A program made the translations under genes and the position numbers. From Acidithiobacillus_B sp049965315 (GTDB lineage Bacteria; Pseudomonadota; Gammaproteobacteria; Acidithiobacillales; Acidithiobacillaceae), in the NCBI RefSeq assembly GCF_049965315.1, contig NZ_JBMFWL010000003.1:23204-87203 (forward strand): a DNA stretch of 64,000 nt, written 5' to 3'. This document shows, piece by piece, positions 51,046-59,295 of the stretch. Each line of letters starts with the position of its first letter. The stretch's first letter is position 1. Under the pieces are notes generated by a model that saw only the letters and a list, made by a program, of their open reading frames with translations, was not told the origin of the DNA and ran no database searches.

Positions 51046-51898
51046 TGAAGTGCACCTTTTGAATATGCTGGGCTTGCAGGTATTCGGCTATTTCCGGACT
51101 GCACAGGGCCGCCCATTCTGCATCGTGCCGATAGCCGGGCATCAAGGTCTGCAAAAGCGCGCTGCGGGTCAAGGCCGGATGAAAGTAAATCTCGCTCGCG
51201 CCCTCGGGAATGCAGGCCAGCGCCCGCAACAATGCCGCTTTATCCATGACACCCGTGGACGTCAAGCCGAAGAGCGCATCGTTGTGGGCCATGCCGAAGC
51301 GGCGCAGGCGCCGGCGCATGAGACGCAGCCAGGGACTGAGAAAGAATGACCACAGGGCTGGCGCCAACCCCTTCGCACCCCCGCAACGGGCAGCGGCGAG
51401 GGGCTCCCAAGGCAGCCGCACAGCGCGCAGACCGAATTCCCGGCCAATGCGCAGCATCAGCGACAGGACCGTGGGATGCAGGTGCAAGTGCTTGTGGGCA
51501 TTGGCATGGTCCAGAAGCAGACCGGTTGCCTGGAAAGCGGCAAACTGGGCACGGATCTCCGCGGCCAATTGCCGGCGTACCCGCGGGATAAAAAAATAAC
51601 GCACCCCCCGCCACCAAAGATCGGCGGCAAAATGCCCACTGCTGTCCACCAGGTCCGGCACCTGCTGCGCCGGCAAGACCGGACACCCGTCCACCAGAGT
51701 CAGATGCAGCCCCACATGCAATTCCGGCATGGTTCTGGCGCGCGCCACGGCATCGGCCGCGGCGGAAGCCCCGACCATGAGGCTGGCAGTGTTGAGTACG
51801 CCATCCCGATGGGCCGATTCCACTGCGGCATTGACCGCCGGATCCAAACCAAAATCATCGGCGGTAAAGATCACCCGCCGATTCCCCCTACTGGTCAC
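51026..51898 (-). CDS. hpnK: HpnK, hopanoid-associated sugar deacetylase (YdjC family)
   Basis: It is held to remove the N-acetyl group from the sugar added by HpnI, on the way to bacteriohopanetetrol cyclitol ether. It has 290 residues: the metal site shows VIFTADDFGLDPAVNAAVES (Asp-Asp) and GLLLDHANAHKHLHLHPTVL (His), plus HVGLHLTLVDGCPVLP. GTG start at 51898, one base after the hpnJ stop. Confidence 0.93.
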   Translation of the reverse strand: MTSRGNRRVIFTADDFGLDPAVNAAVESAHRDGVLNTASLMVGASAAADAVARARTMPELHVGLHLTLVDGCPVLPAQQVPDLVDSSGHFAADLWWRGVRYFFIPRVRRQLAAEIRAQFAAFQATGLLLDHANAHKHLHLHPTVLSLMLRIGREFGLRAVRLPWEPLAAARCGGAKGLAPALWSFFLSPWLRLMRRRLRRFGMAHNDALFGLTSTGVMDKAALLRALACIPEGASEIYFHPALTRSALLQTLMPGYRHDAEWAALCSPEIAEYLQAQHIQKVHFSDLVVH

Positions 51899-51899
51899 C

Positions 51900-53327
51900 T
51901 CAGCCGTGGCGCTGGCGCAGGAAGCGCACGAACTCGACCCCTTCCCGCAGGCGCCTTTTCATCATCTGCGTACTCTTGATCATTTCCCCGGTGATCTCGG
52001 CGATCTTTCCGGCACGGAAGTAGAAACGCTTGTACATGGTCTCCACCGAGTCAAAAATCTCGGTGTGATTGAGATGGGGATAACTCAAGGGACTGATCTG
52101 CACCCCGCGGTCATTCACCAGATGGGCCTCGGAATCCTCCGTCAGCCAGCCTTCCTTCTTGGCCTGATCATAAAGGAAGGTGCCCGGATAGGGAGCGGCG
52201 ATGGACACCTGGATGGTGTGCGGATTGATCTCCTTGGCAAAGCGGATGGTCTCCTGGATGGTTTCCCGGGTCTCTCCCGGCAAGCCGAGGATGAAGGTGC
52301 CATGAATGACGATGCCCAACTCGTGGCAGTCGGCGGTGAACTTGCGCGCCGCCTCCACCTTGAGGCCTTTCTTGATGTTGTTGAGGATCTGCTGATCCCC
52401 CGACTCATAACCCACCAGGAGGAGGCGCAGGCCGTTTTCCTTGAGGATCTTCAATGTCTCATAGGGGACATTGGCCTTGGCGTTGCATGACCAGGTGACC
52501 CCGAGCCTGCCCAGCCCCCGGGCGATCTCCTCGGCGCGGGGGCGGTCATCGGTAAAGGTGTCGTCGTCGAAAAAGATCTCCTTGACCTGCGGGAAATTCT
52601 TCTGAATGTAGCGGATCTCTTCCAGGACGTTTTCCGCGCTGCGCGTGCGATAGCGGTGCCCGCCCACGGTCTGGGGCCAGAGGCAGAAGGTACACTTGGA
52701 GCGGCAGCCGCGGCCCGTATACAGGGAAATGTAGGGGTGCTTGAGATAGCCGATGAAGTAGTCTTCGATATGCAGATCGCGCTTATAAACCTCGGAGACA
52801 AAGGGCAGGGAGTCCATATCCTCCAGGACTGCCCGGTCCGGCGTATGGACAATGGTGCCATTGGCCGAGCGATAGCTGACCCCATCCACTTCCGCCAGGG
52901 GACGGCCTTCGGCAATTTCCTTGAGGGTGAAGTCGAACTCCTCGCGGGCGACGAAATCAATGGCCGCCGAGGCCTGCAGGGATTCCTCGGGCTCCACCGC
53001 CACCTTGGCTCCCACCATGCCGATCATCAGCCTGGGGTGCGCCTCCTTGAGGGCCTCGGCCATGCGCACGTCGGAGGGGAAAGACGGGGTGCTGGTATGG
53101 ATGATGCACAGCTCGTAGCCGCCGGCGATGCGCAGGGTCTCTTCGACGCTGACATCGGCAGGCGGCGCATCCAGCAGGCGGCTGCCCGGAATCATGGCCG
53201 CCGGCTGGGCCAGCCAGGTGGGATACCAGAAGGAACGAATCTCGCGCTTGGCCTGATAACGCGATCCAGCACCACCGTCGAAGCCTTCAAAGGAGGGCGC
53301 TTGCAGAAATAGGGTCTTCATCGTCAT
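51900..53327 (-). CDS. hpnJ: HpnJ, radical-SAM/cobalamin-type hopanoid cyclitol-forming enzyme
   Basis: It contracts the glucosamine ring to the cyclopentane of BHT cyclitol ether. It has 475 residues: an N-terminal B12-binding-like domain (MKTLFLQAPSFEGFDGGAGS, later HTSTPSFPSDVRMAEALKEA), a radical-SAM motif in LYTGRGCRSKCTFCLWPQTV (C-x3-C-x2-C), and LLVGYESGDQQILNNIKKGL. ATG at 53327 overlaps the hpnI stop (ATGA); ATG 53321 is a second choice. Confidence 0.94.
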   Translation of the reverse strand: MTMKTLFLQAPSFEGFDGGAGSRYQAKREIRSFWYPTWLAQPAAMIPGSRLLDAPPADVSVEETLRIAGGYELCIIHTSTPSFPSDVRMAEALKEAHPRLMIGMVGAKVAVEPEESLQASAAIDFVAREEFDFTLKEIAEGRPLAEVDGVSYRSANGTIVHTPDRAVLEDMDSLPFVSEVYKRDLHIEDYFIGYLKHPYISLYTGRGCRSKCTFCLWPQTVGGHRYRTRSAENVLEEIRYIQKNFPQVKEIFFDDDTFTDDRPRAEEIARGLGRLGVTWSCNAKANVPYETLKILKENGLRLLLVGYESGDQQILNNIKKGLKVEAARKFTADCHELGIVIHGTFILGLPGETRETIQETIRFAKEINPHTIQVSIAAPYPGTFLYDQAKKEGWLTEDSEAHLVNDRGVQISPLSYPHLNHTEIFDSVETMYKRFYFRAGKIAEITGEMIKSTQMMKRRLREGVEFVRFLRQRHG

Positions 53328-54517
53328 TGCTGTGCTCCGTCGTGCCCGCCCATGCGCCCCTTGGGGTCGATGGCGAAGCGGTCTCCCCGCCAGCGGATCC
53401 GTCTGGCAAAAAGGGCATGAAACCATATTAGCAGGCCCATACCGTCGGCGAGGAAGGCATCGAGCACTCCCTCGGAATTGGTGATCCGCAGTTTTTTCAA
53501 GATCGCGTAATGGTACACGAGGCGCAAGCCCAGGACCACCACTAAAAACACCAGCCCGGGTCCGCCGGCCCCAGGGGCGAGCAGGGCCACGACGGGCAAG
53601 GGATAGCTGATGAAGGCCAGTGTATGGCCCACGGGCTGCACCACCCGCGTGGTCCGCGACCAGCGTAGGGCATGTTGATAAAATGATGAGAAATCAAGCT
53701 CATGGACCATGGTATCCACCACATAGGTAGAAAGCAGGGTGCGCTTTCCCCGGGCACGGCTCAGGGCGCCCAACCGATAGTCATCGGCAAGATGCGCCCC
53801 CAGGGCGGCCCAGCCGCCAATCCCTTCCAGGGTGCCGCGGCGCAGGGCCATGGTCGCCCCGCCGCAGTAAATGGTGGGCCCCAGGCGCGCGGCGACGAGG
53901 ACCGAGGGCAGGAAGGACTCGTTGATCTGGGCCGCCAGGATCCATGACCAGAAGCCGGCGACGGGGATGCCCCGGTAGAGGCAGGTCACCACCCCCACCC
54001 CATCGTCTTGCAAAGGCCGACAAATCTCACGCAGGTAATCGCTGCCCACGCGAATGTCGGCGTCGCTGATGACCAGATAATCGTGGCGGCACAAAGCAAG
54101 GATGCCGGCGAGGTTGTTGACCTTGGGATTGCTGCCCACCTTTGCGGCGCTGATGCTTAGGGCGATGCGGAGATCCGGATATTCCCGCCGCAGGCGCTCC
54201 ACCACCGCGATGGCCGGGTCCGCCGGATCCTGGACGCCGAAGACGATCTCATAGCAGGGATAATCCTGAGAGCAGAAGCTGCGCAGGTTGTCGTAGAGTC
54301 CGGACTCCAGACCATGCAAGGGCTTGAGGAGGCTCACGGCCGGCCAGTCTTTATCCGTCTCTCGCTGTGGGGAGGCGGAACGCTGGTCCGAGAGATACGT
54401 GTCCACCAGCCGTGGCCGCCAGCGGGCCAACGCCCACAGGGCGAAGGCCAGATAAGCCAGGGCAGCGGCGCATAGCAACCAAGCCAGCCAATGCCACCAG
54501 GGGATCAGTGCCGTCAC
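53324..54517 (-). CDS. hpnI: HpnI, hopanoid glycosyltransferase
   Basis: A GT2-family enzyme that links N-acetylglucosamine to bacteriohopanetetrol. It has about 397 residues: an N-terminal membrane segment, PAVSLLKPLHGLESGLYDNL, ISDADIRVGSDYLREI (DxD-type), a QHALRWSRTTRVVQ motif (QxxRW-like), and C-terminal membrane segments. I prefer the GTG at 54517, which overlaps the hpnA stop by 4 bases; an ATG at 54541 would give 405 residues. Confidence 0.91.
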   Translation of the reverse strand: MTALIPWWHWLAWLLCAAALAYLAFALWALARWRPRLVDTYLSDQRSASPQRETDKDWPAVSLLKPLHGLESGLYDNLRSFCSQDYPCYEIVFGVQDPADPAIAVVERLRREYPDLRIALSISAAKVGSNPKVNNLAGILALCRHDYLVISDADIRVGSDYLREICRPLQDDGVGVVTCLYRGIPVAGFWSWILAAQINESFLPSVLVAARLGPTIYCGGATMALRRGTLEGIGGWAALGAHLADDYRLGALSRARGKRTLLSTYVVDTMVHELDFSSFYQHALRWSRTTRVVQPVGHTLAFISYPLPVVALLAPGAGGPGLVFLVVVLGLRLVYHYAILKKLRITNSEGVLDAFLADGMGLLIWFHALFARRIRWRGDRFAIDPKGRMGGHDGAQQ

Positions 54518-55503
54518 AGATAATGATGCTCCCGGAACCATTGCACGGCGTCCCGCAGGGCCTCTTCGGCGGGGCGATGGCGGTAGCCCAGGCAGTTTTC
54601 GGCCTTTTCCGAGGAGAAATACATCTTGTGGGCCGCCATGCGCAGTTCGTCCCTGGTCACCAGGGGAATACCCCGCCCGCGCAGGCGCACCCAGGCTTCG
54701 GCACCCCAGGCCAGGGGATAGAGGGCGCGACGGGGCAGGCGCAACCGCGGTGAGCGGTGGCCGGTGAGGCCGGCAATGCGGGTCAGCATGGCCCCCAGGG
54801 GGAGATTGTCTCCACCGAGAATGTAGCGTTCGCCTAGCACACCTTGCCCAAAGGCCTGCCAGTGCCCCGTGGCCACGTCATCCACATGGACCACATTGAG
54901 ACCCGTATCGATGTAGGCCGGCATCCGCCCCGCCGCAGCGTCCCGCACCATGCGGCCCGTGGGGGTCGGCTTGCGGTCGGCGGGGCCGATGGGGGTGGAG
55001 GGGTTGACGATCACCGCCGGCAAGCCTTCGGTCGTGCAGAGATTCCGCACCACCTCTTCGGCAAGGAATTTGGAGCGTTTGTAATGGCCGATCATGGTAG
55101 CGAGGCTGGAGGGGGCATTTTCGTCGGCGATCCGCCCATCCGCATAAAAGCCCAGGACCGCCACACTGCTGGTATAAACGATGCGCTCCACTCCGGCCTC
55201 CAGGGCAGCGCGCATGAGACGCTCCGTACCGCCGACATTGGCCGCATACATGGGAGCGGGATCGGGCACCCAAAGGCGATAATCGGCGGCCACATGGAAA
55301 AGCCCCTGACATCCGGCCACCGCCTGGCCCAGGGATTCCCCATCGCGCAGATCGCCATGCACGACTTCTACATCCATGTCCTCCCAATTGGCGGTATCCG
55401 CATCGCGGCGGGCGAGGACGCGCACTTCCACCCCTTCCGCCAAAAGCCGGCGCAGGACCGCCCCTCCGACAAAGCCCGATGCGCCGGTCAGTAGCGCCTT
55501 CAT
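54514..55503 (-). CDS. hpnA: HpnA, hopanoid-associated sugar epimerase
   Basis: An extended short-chain dehydrogenase, 329 residues: Rossmann motif MKALLTGASGFVGGAVLRRL, then FHVAADYRLWVPDP, YTSSVAVLG, catalytic GHYKRSKFLAEE (Y-x3-K) and IVNPSTPIGPAD. The exact substrate in hopanoid formation is not settled. ATG at 55503 overlaps the hpnG stop (ATGA). Confidence 0.95.
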   Translation of the reverse strand: MKALLTGASGFVGGAVLRRLLAEGVEVRVLARRDADTANWEDMDVEVVHGDLRDGESLGQAVAGCQGLFHVAADYRLWVPDPAPMYAANVGGTERLMRAALEAGVERIVYTSSVAVLGFYADGRIADENAPSSLATMIGHYKRSKFLAEEVVRNLCTTEGLPAVIVNPSTPIGPADRKPTPTGRMVRDAAAGRMPAYIDTGLNVVHVDDVATGHWQAFGQGVLGERYILGGDNLPLGAMLTRIAGLTGHRSPRLRLPRRALYPLAWGAEAWVRLRGRGIPLVTRDELRMAAHKMYFSSEKAENCLGYRHRPAEEALRDAVQWFREHHYL

Positions 55504-56198
55504 GGCGCGATCCCCACGGGGCCGATCCGCCGCCATGCAGAGCGCAAGGATTGCAGGGCCGCACTCATCTCCCGTCCGAGGCGCAGCAGGGCGGCGATCT
55601 CCCAGGGCCGCCGCGCCAAGGCCGCCAGGAGGGCGAAAGGGCGCAGGCGACCATAGGCATCGACAGCCACCAGGGCACTCCGGGGCAGGTCGCGCTCCAC
55701 CGGATCCACCAGCGCCCGCAGTGCCAAAAAAGGCTTGTCGGCGGCCGCGGCCACCGCCGCGACGGCGCCGCTTTCCATATCTACCGCCACAGCGCCACTG
55801 CGCGCGTGCAAAGCCCGTTTCTCCGCGGACCGGGCGCAGGCCATGGCGGCCGTCAGCAGGGGACCGGAGACCACCTCCCCATGGATCTGCGCGGCCACGC
55901 GGCTGCGCCAGGGGGTGGCGACGGCATAGTCCCTGCCGGAGAAGAGCACACGCTCCGGCAAGAGCAGGGTGCCGGGACGCAAGGCAGGAGCCAGGGCCCC
56001 CGCCGTTCCAAAGGCCAGCAAGGCCCCGGCGCCCTCGGCCAACAGCGCCTCCGCCGCTTGCGCTGCCGCCTCCGGTCCCATGCCACATAGGCGCAAGCGC
56101 AGGCCTGGGGCAATGTCGATCCCCTCCCCCGCCAGCGGCACCGTTTCCGTCAATACCCGCGCCTCCGCCGCCAGGGCTACCACGATCCCTAACGACAT
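55500..56198 (-). CDS. hpnG: HpnG, adenosylhopane nucleosidase/phosphorylase
   Basis: It removes adenine from adenosylhopane to give ribosylhopane. It has 232 residues, PNP/UDP family: LGIVVALAAEARVLTETVPL, CGMGPEAAAQAAEALLAEGA, FGTAGALAPALRPGTLLLPE and the substrate-binding AVAVDMESGAVAAVAAAADK. Overlaps shc by 10 bases; ATG at 56198. Confidence 0.93.
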   Translation of the reverse strand: MSLGIVVALAAEARVLTETVPLAGEGIDIAPGLRLRLCGMGPEAAAQAAEALLAEGAGALLAFGTAGALAPALRPGTLLLPERVLFSGRDYAVATPWRSRVAAQIHGEVVSGPLLTAAMACARSAEKRALHARSGAVAVDMESGAVAAVAAAADKPFLALRALVDPVERDLPRSALVAVDAYGRLRPFALLAALARRPWEIAALLRLGREMSAALQSLRSAWRRIGPVGIAP

Positions 56199-58117
56199 GC
56201 GCCAAGCCCCAGACGCCGGTAGCGGGCCAGCGCCCAGAGCGGAAAATAGAGGCGGTAACCGTGGTAGGTGAGGTAAAACACCCGTGGAAAGCCGGGCGCG
56301 TTAAAATAAGGGTCCTGCCAACGCCCATCGTCCCCCTGCTGCTCTTCCAGCCAGCGGATGCCACGGCAGAGGGCCGCGCTACCCTGATCCCCCGCTGCCA
56401 TCAGGGCGAGGCAGGCCCAGGCGGTCTGCGCCGCCGTGGACGGCTGGCCCAGCCCCGCCAGGCCCGCATCGACGTAGGAGTCGTTGCTTTCTCCCCAACC
56501 ACCATCGGCCTGCTGCACCGAGCGCAGCCAATCGGCGGCGCGCGCCATGGCGGGCTGCAGGGAGGGGTCATTCAGTTGCTCCAGGCCCATCAGCACCGAC
56601 CAGGTGCCATAGATATAGTTGCTCCCCCAACGACCGAACCAGGCCCCCGAGACCTCCTGTTCACGCAGCAGGTACGCCACGGCGCGCCGCAGGACCTCGC
56701 GATCCTTGGCCCGGCCATAGCTGCCCAGGAAGGCCACCACCCGGCCCGTGACGTCGGACGAAGGAGGATCCAGCAGGGCCTTGTGATCGGCAAAGGGGAT
56801 TTCGTTGAGATAATAATGGGTATTATCGGCATCGTAGGCCGCAAAACCGCCGTTCCGCGACTGCATGCCCGCGAGCCAGTCCGCCGCGAGTTCAAGGCTG
56901 GGCCGGTCTTCCTCTCTGCCGGCGCGCGCCATGGCCCAGGCCACCGCCGCCGTATCATCCAGATCCGGATAGAAATGGTTCCAGTACTGGAAGGCCCAGC
57001 CACCACCGCGCAGATGGGGGCGCTGCGCCCGCCAGTCGCCGGGTTCGTCCACGATCTGCCGTTCCTTGAGCCAGTCGATGCTGCGCGCCAACTCCGGGGA
57101 CAGCGCGCCATCGCTTTCCAGGAGGCCGTGGAGAGCGAGACAGGTGTCCCAGACGGGTGAAACGCAGGGCTGGCAATAGGCGTCTTCGGCGCGCTCCACC
57201 ACCAGTTTGCGCAAGGCCGCAGCGGTCTGCTGCCGATAAGGATGCTCGGGTGGGTAACCCAGCAAGGCCAAGGCCTCATGGGCATTGACCATGGCCGGGA
57301 AGATGCCGTTGAGGCCGTCCGTCCCATTGAGGCGGGCAATGAACCAGTTTTCGGCCTTTTTTACGGCCCGCTGGCGCCAGCGCCGGGGAATCAACCCTTC
57401 CGCACTGCGGCCCAAGCGATCCAGCAACAAAAGGAGCCATGCCACCCAGCCGTGGGCAGAATGGGTAAAATAATCGTCCACTTTTTCGGGCGGGCGCCGG
57501 AAGATTTCACGGATGCCGATACCCAGGGGATTTTTCGCCTGGGGCTTGAGGCTGCACAGGATGAAAAGCGGCACCATGACCGTCCGCGACCAGGAGGCCA
57601 CCTTGTCGATATGAAAGGGAAACCAGCGCGGCAGCAGCATCACTTCCACGGGAACGAAGGGCACCGCCCGCCAGGGGAGCTGACCGAAGAGAGCGAGGGC
57701 GATGCGCGTGAAGACATTGGCCCGCTCGGCTCCGCCATGGGCGAGGATGGCCTCCCGGGCGCGGCGCATGTGCGGCGCGTCGGGGTCATCGCCGGCCAGC
57801 TTGAGGGCATAATAGGCCTTGACGGACGCGCTCATATCGAAGCGCCCGGCATAATAAAGGGGCCAGCCGCCATGATCCGCCTGCTTGGAACGCAGGTAAA
57901 CCGCCAGCTTGCGCTCCAGAAGCGGGTCCCGCTCGTCCATGTAATGCTGCATGAGGATGTATTCGGCGGGGATGGTGCAGTCGGCCTCGAATTCGAAGCA
58001 CCAGTGGCCATCATCAGCCCGGAGCCCCAGCAAGGCCTCCCGCGCCGCGGCTATGGCGGCACCGAGACGGGACTGAAAGGCCGTGATGCTTCGTTGTTGC
58101 GGATGCATGCTCGTCAT
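56189..58117 (-). CDS. shc: Squalene-hopene cyclase
   Basis: It cyclises squalene to diploptene and diplopterol at the membrane. It has 642 residues, the usual family length. The catalytic DxDD acid motif is in YPDLDDTAAVAWAMA (about residue 375), and several QW repeats are visible (QADHGGWPLYYAG, QQADGGWGESNDSY, QQGDDGRWQDPYF). The N-terminal FEFEADCTIPAEYIL is typical. ATG at 58117 overlaps the squalene synthase stop (ATGA). Confidence 0.97.
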   Translation of the reverse strand: MTSMHPQQRSITAFQSRLGAAIAAAREALLGLRADDGHWCFEFEADCTIPAEYILMQHYMDERDPLLERKLAVYLRSKQADHGGWPLYYAGRFDMSASVKAYYALKLAGDDPDAPHMRRAREAILAHGGAERANVFTRIALALFGQLPWRAVPFVPVEVMLLPRWFPFHIDKVASWSRTVMVPLFILCSLKPQAKNPLGIGIREIFRRPPEKVDDYFTHSAHGWVAWLLLLLDRLGRSAEGLIPRRWRQRAVKKAENWFIARLNGTDGLNGIFPAMVNAHEALALLGYPPEHPYRQQTAAALRKLVVERAEDAYCQPCVSPVWDTCLALHGLLESDGALSPELARSIDWLKERQIVDEPGDWRAQRPHLRGGGWAFQYWNHFYPDLDDTAAVAWAMARAGREEDRPSLELAADWLAGMQSRNGGFAAYDADNTHYYLNEIPFADHKALLDPPSSDVTGRVVAFLGSYGRAKDREVLRRAVAYLLREQEVSGAWFGRWGSNYIYGTWSVLMGLEQLNDPSLQPAMARAADWLRSVQQADGGWGESNDSYVDAGLAGLGQPSTAAQTAWACLALMAAGDQGSAALCRGIRWLEEQQGDDGRWQDPYFNAPGFPRVFYLTYHGYRLYFPLWALARYRRLGLGACR

Positions 58118-59157
58118 GAGCCAGACTCATTGCTGAGCGCCGCCAGCGGCTTGGCCCCCAGCCGGAAACTCAGTTTCAGGAGGGCATCGGAACGATGGAT
58201 GAAACGGGACAGGAGCACTACGTTACCCACGCTGCGGCGGCTGATTTTCACTTCATCCCCCGATACGAAATCCGGACGTTCGGCAATACGCCGCAAGGTC
58301 AACACGGCCATCGCGATCGCCCACAGACAAAAATCGCGCATCCCCGTTTCTTCGCGGGGAATCAGCAAAGTATAGCGTAAGGCATCGTCCAGGTGGCGAC
58401 CGGCCACGGCGACGAGCTCCCGGATGGCGACATGAAAACCGGGATCCCGAGTCCCCGGCGCGAGTTGCTCCCAGCGACAGCCATGGCGGTCAAAGACCGC
58501 TCGCGGCAACCAGGACACCCCGCGTTCCCAGTCGCCCCAGATGTCCTTGAGGATATTGGTCATTTGCAGGCCCTGGCCAAAAGATACCGCCAGCCTTTGC
58601 ATTTCTCCGCCATGGGCGGCCATGCTCGGGACCTGTTCCACAAAAAGGCTGGTGAGCATCTCTCCCACCACCCCCGCCACCACGTAGCAGTAGCGATCGA
58701 GGGCTGCCATGTCGGGCAGGCCGGCACGGGAGGCGCTGCGCTGGAACCCGGCCATGCCCTCGCCCATGATCCGTACACAGCGCAGCAGCGCTGCCTGCTG
58801 GGAAGGCGTGAAGCTATGGGTAAGGACCAGCACCTGAGGGGTATGGCGGATCAGGTCGTGCTCGGCGGCGGGCATCCGCGGCGAAAGTCGGCCGGCGAAA
58901 TTCCGGGCAAAGGCCGCGGCATCGGCTTGACCCGCCACTACCCCGGCAAAAACCTCCTGCCAGTGCGCCTTTTCTTCCCAGGAGAGCTCTGGATCGTCCT
59001 CGATGGTATCGGCAATACGGCACAGCAGATAGCCATTGCCCACCGCATGACGCAAGGCCTCGGGCAGGCACGGTATGGTCAGCGCAAAGGTCCGCGAAAC
59101 CTGCTGCAGGATGCGTCCCTGATAGTCCAGGGCCTGCGCCAGTTCCGGCGTCAGCAT
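58114..59157 (-). CDS. sqs: Squalene synthase (farnesyl-diphosphate farnesyltransferase type)
   Basis: 347 residues of the squalene/phytoene synthase family. The two aspartate-rich Mg sites are LLCRIADTIEDDPELSWEEK and MTNILKDIWGDWERGVSWLP, and YCYVVAGVVGEMLTSLFVEQ matches true squalene synthases. It therefore seems to make squalene in one enzyme instead of the HpnC-HpnD-HpnE route; none of those three genes is here. First gene of the operon: ATG at 59157 with GCGAGGAATGAG upstream. Confidence 0.9.
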   Translation of the reverse strand: MLTPELAQALDYQGRILQQVSRTFALTIPCLPEALRHAVGNGYLLCRIADTIEDDPELSWEEKAHWQEVFAGVVAGQADAAAFARNFAGRLSPRMPAAEHDLIRHTPQVLVLTHSFTPSQQAALLRCVRIMGEGMAGFQRSASRAGLPDMAALDRYCYVVAGVVGEMLTSLFVEQVPSMAAHGGEMQRLAVSFGQGLQMTNILKDIWGDWERGVSWLPRAVFDRHGCRWEQLAPGTRDPGFHVAIRELVAVAGRHLDDALRYTLLIPREETGMRDFCLWAIAMAVLTLRRIAERPDFVSGDEVKISRRSVGNVVLLSRFIHRSDALLKLSFRLGAKPLAALSNESGS

Positions 59158-59237
59158 GGTCTCATTCCTCGCTGCAACGGCATCCCCTTCTACTTTAGGC
59201 GGTTCAAGGCGCCAGGCGCCGTCCGCAATGCTGCGGC

Positions 59238-59266
59238 AATGTACCCAGCCTTGGCGAAATCTGCAA
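59238..59266 (-). promoter_or_regulatory. Probable promoter of the hopanoid operon
   Basis: TTGCAG (59261-59266), 17 bases, TACATT (59238-59243), with transcription starting near 59230 and a leader of about 75 bases. GGCGCC-A-GGCGCC (59208-59220) lies in the leader. I looked for a sigma-54 GG-N10-GC site in the gap and found none. Confidence 0.45.
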
Positions 59267-59295
59267 GACTTGCGTGGCCGGCCCGGGCGGCGCCC

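Noticed and set aside
59158..59295. A sigma-54 promoter for the hopanoid operon
   Set aside because: GGCCACGCAAGTCTTGC looks similar, but GG and GC are 13 bases apart instead of 10.
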